This document shows, one piece after another, positions 5,792 to 7,687 of a stretch of DNA of 7,687 bases (positions are counted from its first letter, which is position 1; every line of letters begins with the position of its first letter). Origin of the DNA: Dwaynesavagella gallinarum (lineage in GTDB: Bacteria; Bacillota; Clostridia; Clostridiales; Clostridiaceae); assembly GCA_019120235.1 (NCBI GenBank), contig DWVN01000126.1, forward strand, positions 1 to 7,687. Reading direction: 5' to 3'. The notes under the pieces were generated by a model, which saw nothing but the letters and a program-made list of their open reading frames with translations, was not told where the DNA came from and searched no databases. A program made the translations under genes and the position numbers.

Positions 5792-7348
5792 TTAAGAATT
5801 TTTTAGTTCCTCTAATTTTTTTTCAACATCAATTCTTTGAAACAAATTTTCTCCTTTATTTATTGAAACTCCAGATTCTGTTCCATCAAAATTTTCAATT
5901 GAATCAAAATTATCTAGCTTATAATTAAGTTTCTGTTTTATTTTTAATGATGTATCAGGCATAAATGGAGATAAAAGAGTAGATACAACTCTTATTGATT
6001 CACACAAATTGTATAAAACAGTGCCAAGTCTATCTTTTTTACTTTCATCTTTTCCAAGTACCCAAGGTTCTGTTTCATCTATATATTTGTTAGATAAACT
6101 AATAACATTAAATATTTCACTTAAAGCATTTGAAATTTTAAGTTCATCCATATTTTTAGTCACAATATTTTTTAAATTTTTAACGTTATTTATTAAATTT
6201 AAATCTACATCTAGAATTTCTTTTTGAGAAGGAATAACACCACCGAAATATTTTTCAACCATAGATATTGTTCTTGAAACTAAATTTCCAAGTAAGTTTG
6301 AAAGATCAGCATTTGTTTTTAATATAAACAATTCGTTATTAAATACTCCATCATTTCCAAAGGTAACTTCACGAAGAAGGAAATATCTTATAGCATCAAT
6401 TGGAAAGTGTTTTGATAAAATAATTGGATCAATAACACTGCCTTGAGACTTAGACATTTTATTTCCATCAATTAAAAGCCATCCATGTCCAAAAACTTGT
6501 TTAGGTAGTGGAAGATTTAAAGCAAAAAGCATAATTGGCCAATAAATTACATGAAATCTAACAATTTCTTTTCCAACTATATGTAAATCTGCAGGCCAAA
6601 AAGATTCCATTAAATTTTCTTCATCATTTTTGTATCCAAGTGCAGAAATATAATTTGAAAGTGCATCAATCCACACATATATTACATGGTCTGAGTCAAA
6701 ATTTACAGGTATACCCCATTTAAAGCTAGTTCTAGATACACATAAGTCTTGAAGACCTGGTTTTATAAAATTATTAATCATCTCATTTTTTCTAGATTCA
6801 GGTTGTATGAAATGAGGATTATCTTCTATATATTTTAAAAGTTTATCTGCGTATTTACTTATTTTAAAAAAGTAAGCTTCTTCTTTTTGAAGAGTAACAT
6901 CTCGTTTGCAGTCTGGACATTTTCCATTTTCTAATTGAGATTCAGTAAAAAATGATTCACAAGGTACGCAATAATGTCCTTCATATGTTCCTTTATAAAT
7001 ATCTCCATTTTTATAAAGAGTTTCAAAAATATTTTGAACTGTTTTAATGTGATAAGGGTCTGTTGTTCTTACGAATTTATCATATTTTATATTAAATAAA
7101 TCCCAAAGTTCTTTTATTTTGTCTACAATTTCATCAACATAATCTTTTGGATCTTTAGAAGCTTTTTCCGCATTTTGTTGAATTTTTAATCCGTGTTCAT
7201 CTGTTCCCGTTAAAAAAATTGTATCATACCCTTGAAGTCTTTTAAATCTAGCTAAACAATCACTTATTATTGTTGTATAAGTATGTCCAATATGTAAATT
7301 TCCAGAAGCATAATAAATAGGTGTTGTTATATAATAAGTATTTTTCAT
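5792..7348 (-). CDS. metG: Methionyl-tRNA synthetase, form without the C-terminal tRNA-binding domain
   Basis: 518 residues. The enzyme is a class I synthetase that charges tRNA-Met, including initiator tRNA, with methionine in the cytoplasm. The HIGH motif is HIGH (19-22) and the KMSKS motif is 297-301. The connective-peptide domain has one zinc knuckle: C127, C130, C144, C147. The segments FLTGTDEHG (45-53) and WIDALSNYI (226-234) are also typical. The anticodon-binding helical domain runs from about 345 to 475 and includes ETEPW (425-429). The protein ends shortly after LFQRIDVEKKLEEL (502-515). Many Firmicute MetRS of 640-670 residues continue there into an EMAP/Trbp111-like tRNA-binding domain. 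Here a stop and terminator follow at once. The start is ATG 7346-7348, since AAAGGAT (7358-7364) lies 9 nt before it. The in-frame TTG at 7352-7354 is only 3 nt from that site. The preceding gene ends 19 bp upstream, so they are probably co-transcribed. No T-box or SAM-type leader is visible. Confidence 0.98.
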   Translation of the reverse strand: MKNTYYITTPIYYASGNLHIGHTYTTIISDCLARFKRLQGYDTIFLTGTDEHGLKIQQNAEKASKDPKDYVDEIVDKIKELWDLFNIKYDKFVRTTDPYHIKTVQNIFETLYKNGDIYKGTYEGHYCVPCESFFTESQLENGKCPDCKRDVTLQKEEAYFFKISKYADKLLKYIEDNPHFIQPESRKNEMINNFIKPGLQDLCVSRTSFKWGIPVNFDSDHVIYVWIDALSNYISALGYKNDEENLMESFWPADLHIVGKEIVRFHVIYWPIMLFALNLPLPKQVFGHGWLLIDGNKMSKSQGSVIDPIILSKHFPIDAIRYFLLREVTFGNDGVFNNELFILKTNADLSNLLGNLVSRTISMVEKYFGGVIPSQKEILDVDLNLINNVKNLKNIVTKNMDELKISNALSEIFNVISLSNKYIDETEPWVLGKDESKKDRLGTVLYNLCESIRVVSTLLSPFMPDTSLKIKQKLNYKLDNFDSIENFDGTESGVSINKGENLFQRIDVEKKLEELKNS

Positions 7349-7357
7349 TCTCAATTC

Positions 7358-7364
7358 ATCCTTT
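7358..7364 (-). promoter_or_regulatory. Ribosome binding site that decides the metG start
   Basis: AAAGGAT on the minus strand is 9 nt before ATG 7346-7348 and only 3 nt before the in-frame TTG 7352-7354, which favours the ATG. Confidence 0.65.
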
Positions 7365-7367
7365 CAA

Positions 7368-7687
7368 TTAATTTAAAAATTCAAATAAATTACTTGAGTT
7401 AAGAGGGGAATTTTTATTAGAAAATGTAACTGAAATAAAAATATCTTTAGGTTTAGGAATATAATCTTTAACTTTTAAACAAGTTTTAGAAATATATTCA
7501 CTGTTTATAACTTTTTTATTTACAACAACTTTAGAATTTGGAGTAAAATTATCTCCAAAAACGTAAGTAACATTATTTTCAGTTTTTATGTTAGTTATTA
7601 TTGGAGAATTATTACCTATTTTAATTTGTTTTTTTTCATGAGGAAAAATTTTATTTTCATAAATGTTATTATGTTTTATATCAAGTA
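7368..7687 (-). CDS. C-terminal part of an unrecognised protein with an IPT/TIG-like domain (partial, N-terminus beyond the right edge)
   Basis: 105 residues are visible before the TAA at 7368-7370; the start lies outside the window. The other two minus-strand frames hit stops within the first few codons at the edge, so this is the coding frame. The sequence reads as alternating beta strands and short turns, with ITNIKTENNVTYVFGDNF, then SKVVVNKKVI and YISKTCLKVKDYIP. The pattern 'I-x-G-x-N-F-x-x-x-S-x-V-x-V-N' is that of IPT/TIG or related Ig-like beta-sandwich domains, which are often appended to larger extracytoplasmic or membrane-anchored proteins. One cysteine (C69) is present, and there are no transmembrane segments in this part. 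The catalytic or main domain would lie upstream and cannot be seen, so no function is given. It is 19 bp upstream of metG and likely in the same transcript. Confidence 0.7.
   Translation of the reverse strand, partial: LDIKHNNIYENKIFPHEKKQIKIGNNSPIITNIKTENNVTYVFGDNFTPNSKVVVNKKVINSEYISKTCLKVKDYIPKPKDIFISVTFSNKNSPLNSSNLFEFLN

Noticed and set aside
7349..7354. TTG at 7352-7354 as metG start
   Set aside because: It is only 3 nt from the AAAGGAT site, while the ATG at 7346-7348 is well placed and matches the usual MetRS N-terminus.
7349..7367. T-box or S-box leader for metG
   Set aside because: Only 19 bp separate metG from the preceding gene, leaving no room for a leader RNA.

Overview
The window comes from a very AT-rich bacterial chromosome, roughly one quarter GC by eye. 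It uses the standard bacterial code and clean GGAGG-type ribosome binding sites. The combination of bL9 (rplI), a Lon-type protease of the clostridial LonC kind and the replicative helicase DnaB points to a low-GC Clostridia/Tissierellia-type Firmicute. The LonC kind has no Lon N-terminal domain and carries its own AAA+ and Ser-Lys protease modules. No ribosomal RNA is present to fix the genus.

Layout, left to right: (1) complement(<1..952), a GltD/NfnB-like Fe-S flavoprotein NAD(P)H oxidoreductase that runs off the left edge. (2) 953..1092, a short gap with that gene's leader and the dnaB terminator. (3) complement(1093..2412), dnaB. (4) 2413..2555, a compact divergent control region in which two sigma-A-like promoters lie back to back on a palindromic pair of -35 boxes, followed by two inverted repeats. 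(5) 2556..3098, a plus-strand XRE-cupin regulator, the only plus-strand gene. (6) complement(3103..5028), lonC/lonB-like protease, convergent with the regulator and separated from it by 4 bp. (7) complement(5055..5507), rplI, 26 bp upstream of the protease and presumably co-transcribed with it. (8) 5508..5791, a non-coding stretch with the rplI leader and the metG terminator. (9) complement(5792..7348), metG without the C-terminal tRNA-binding domain found in many relatives. (10) complement(7368..>7687), the C-terminal end of an unrecognised protein with an IPT/TIG-like beta-sandwich sequence, 19 bp upstream of metG.

Most of this is housekeeping: translation (MetRS, L9), protein quality control (Lon-type protease) and replication (DnaB). 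In many Clostridia, rplI, the Lon-like gene and dnaB are consecutive and co-directional. Here an oppositely oriented regulator sits between the protease and dnaB, and dnaB has its own promoter that abuts the regulator's promoter. That control region is the most interesting part of the window. I see no mobile element, CRISPR array, tRNA, rRNA or riboswitch, and nothing that looks like a wholly new system.
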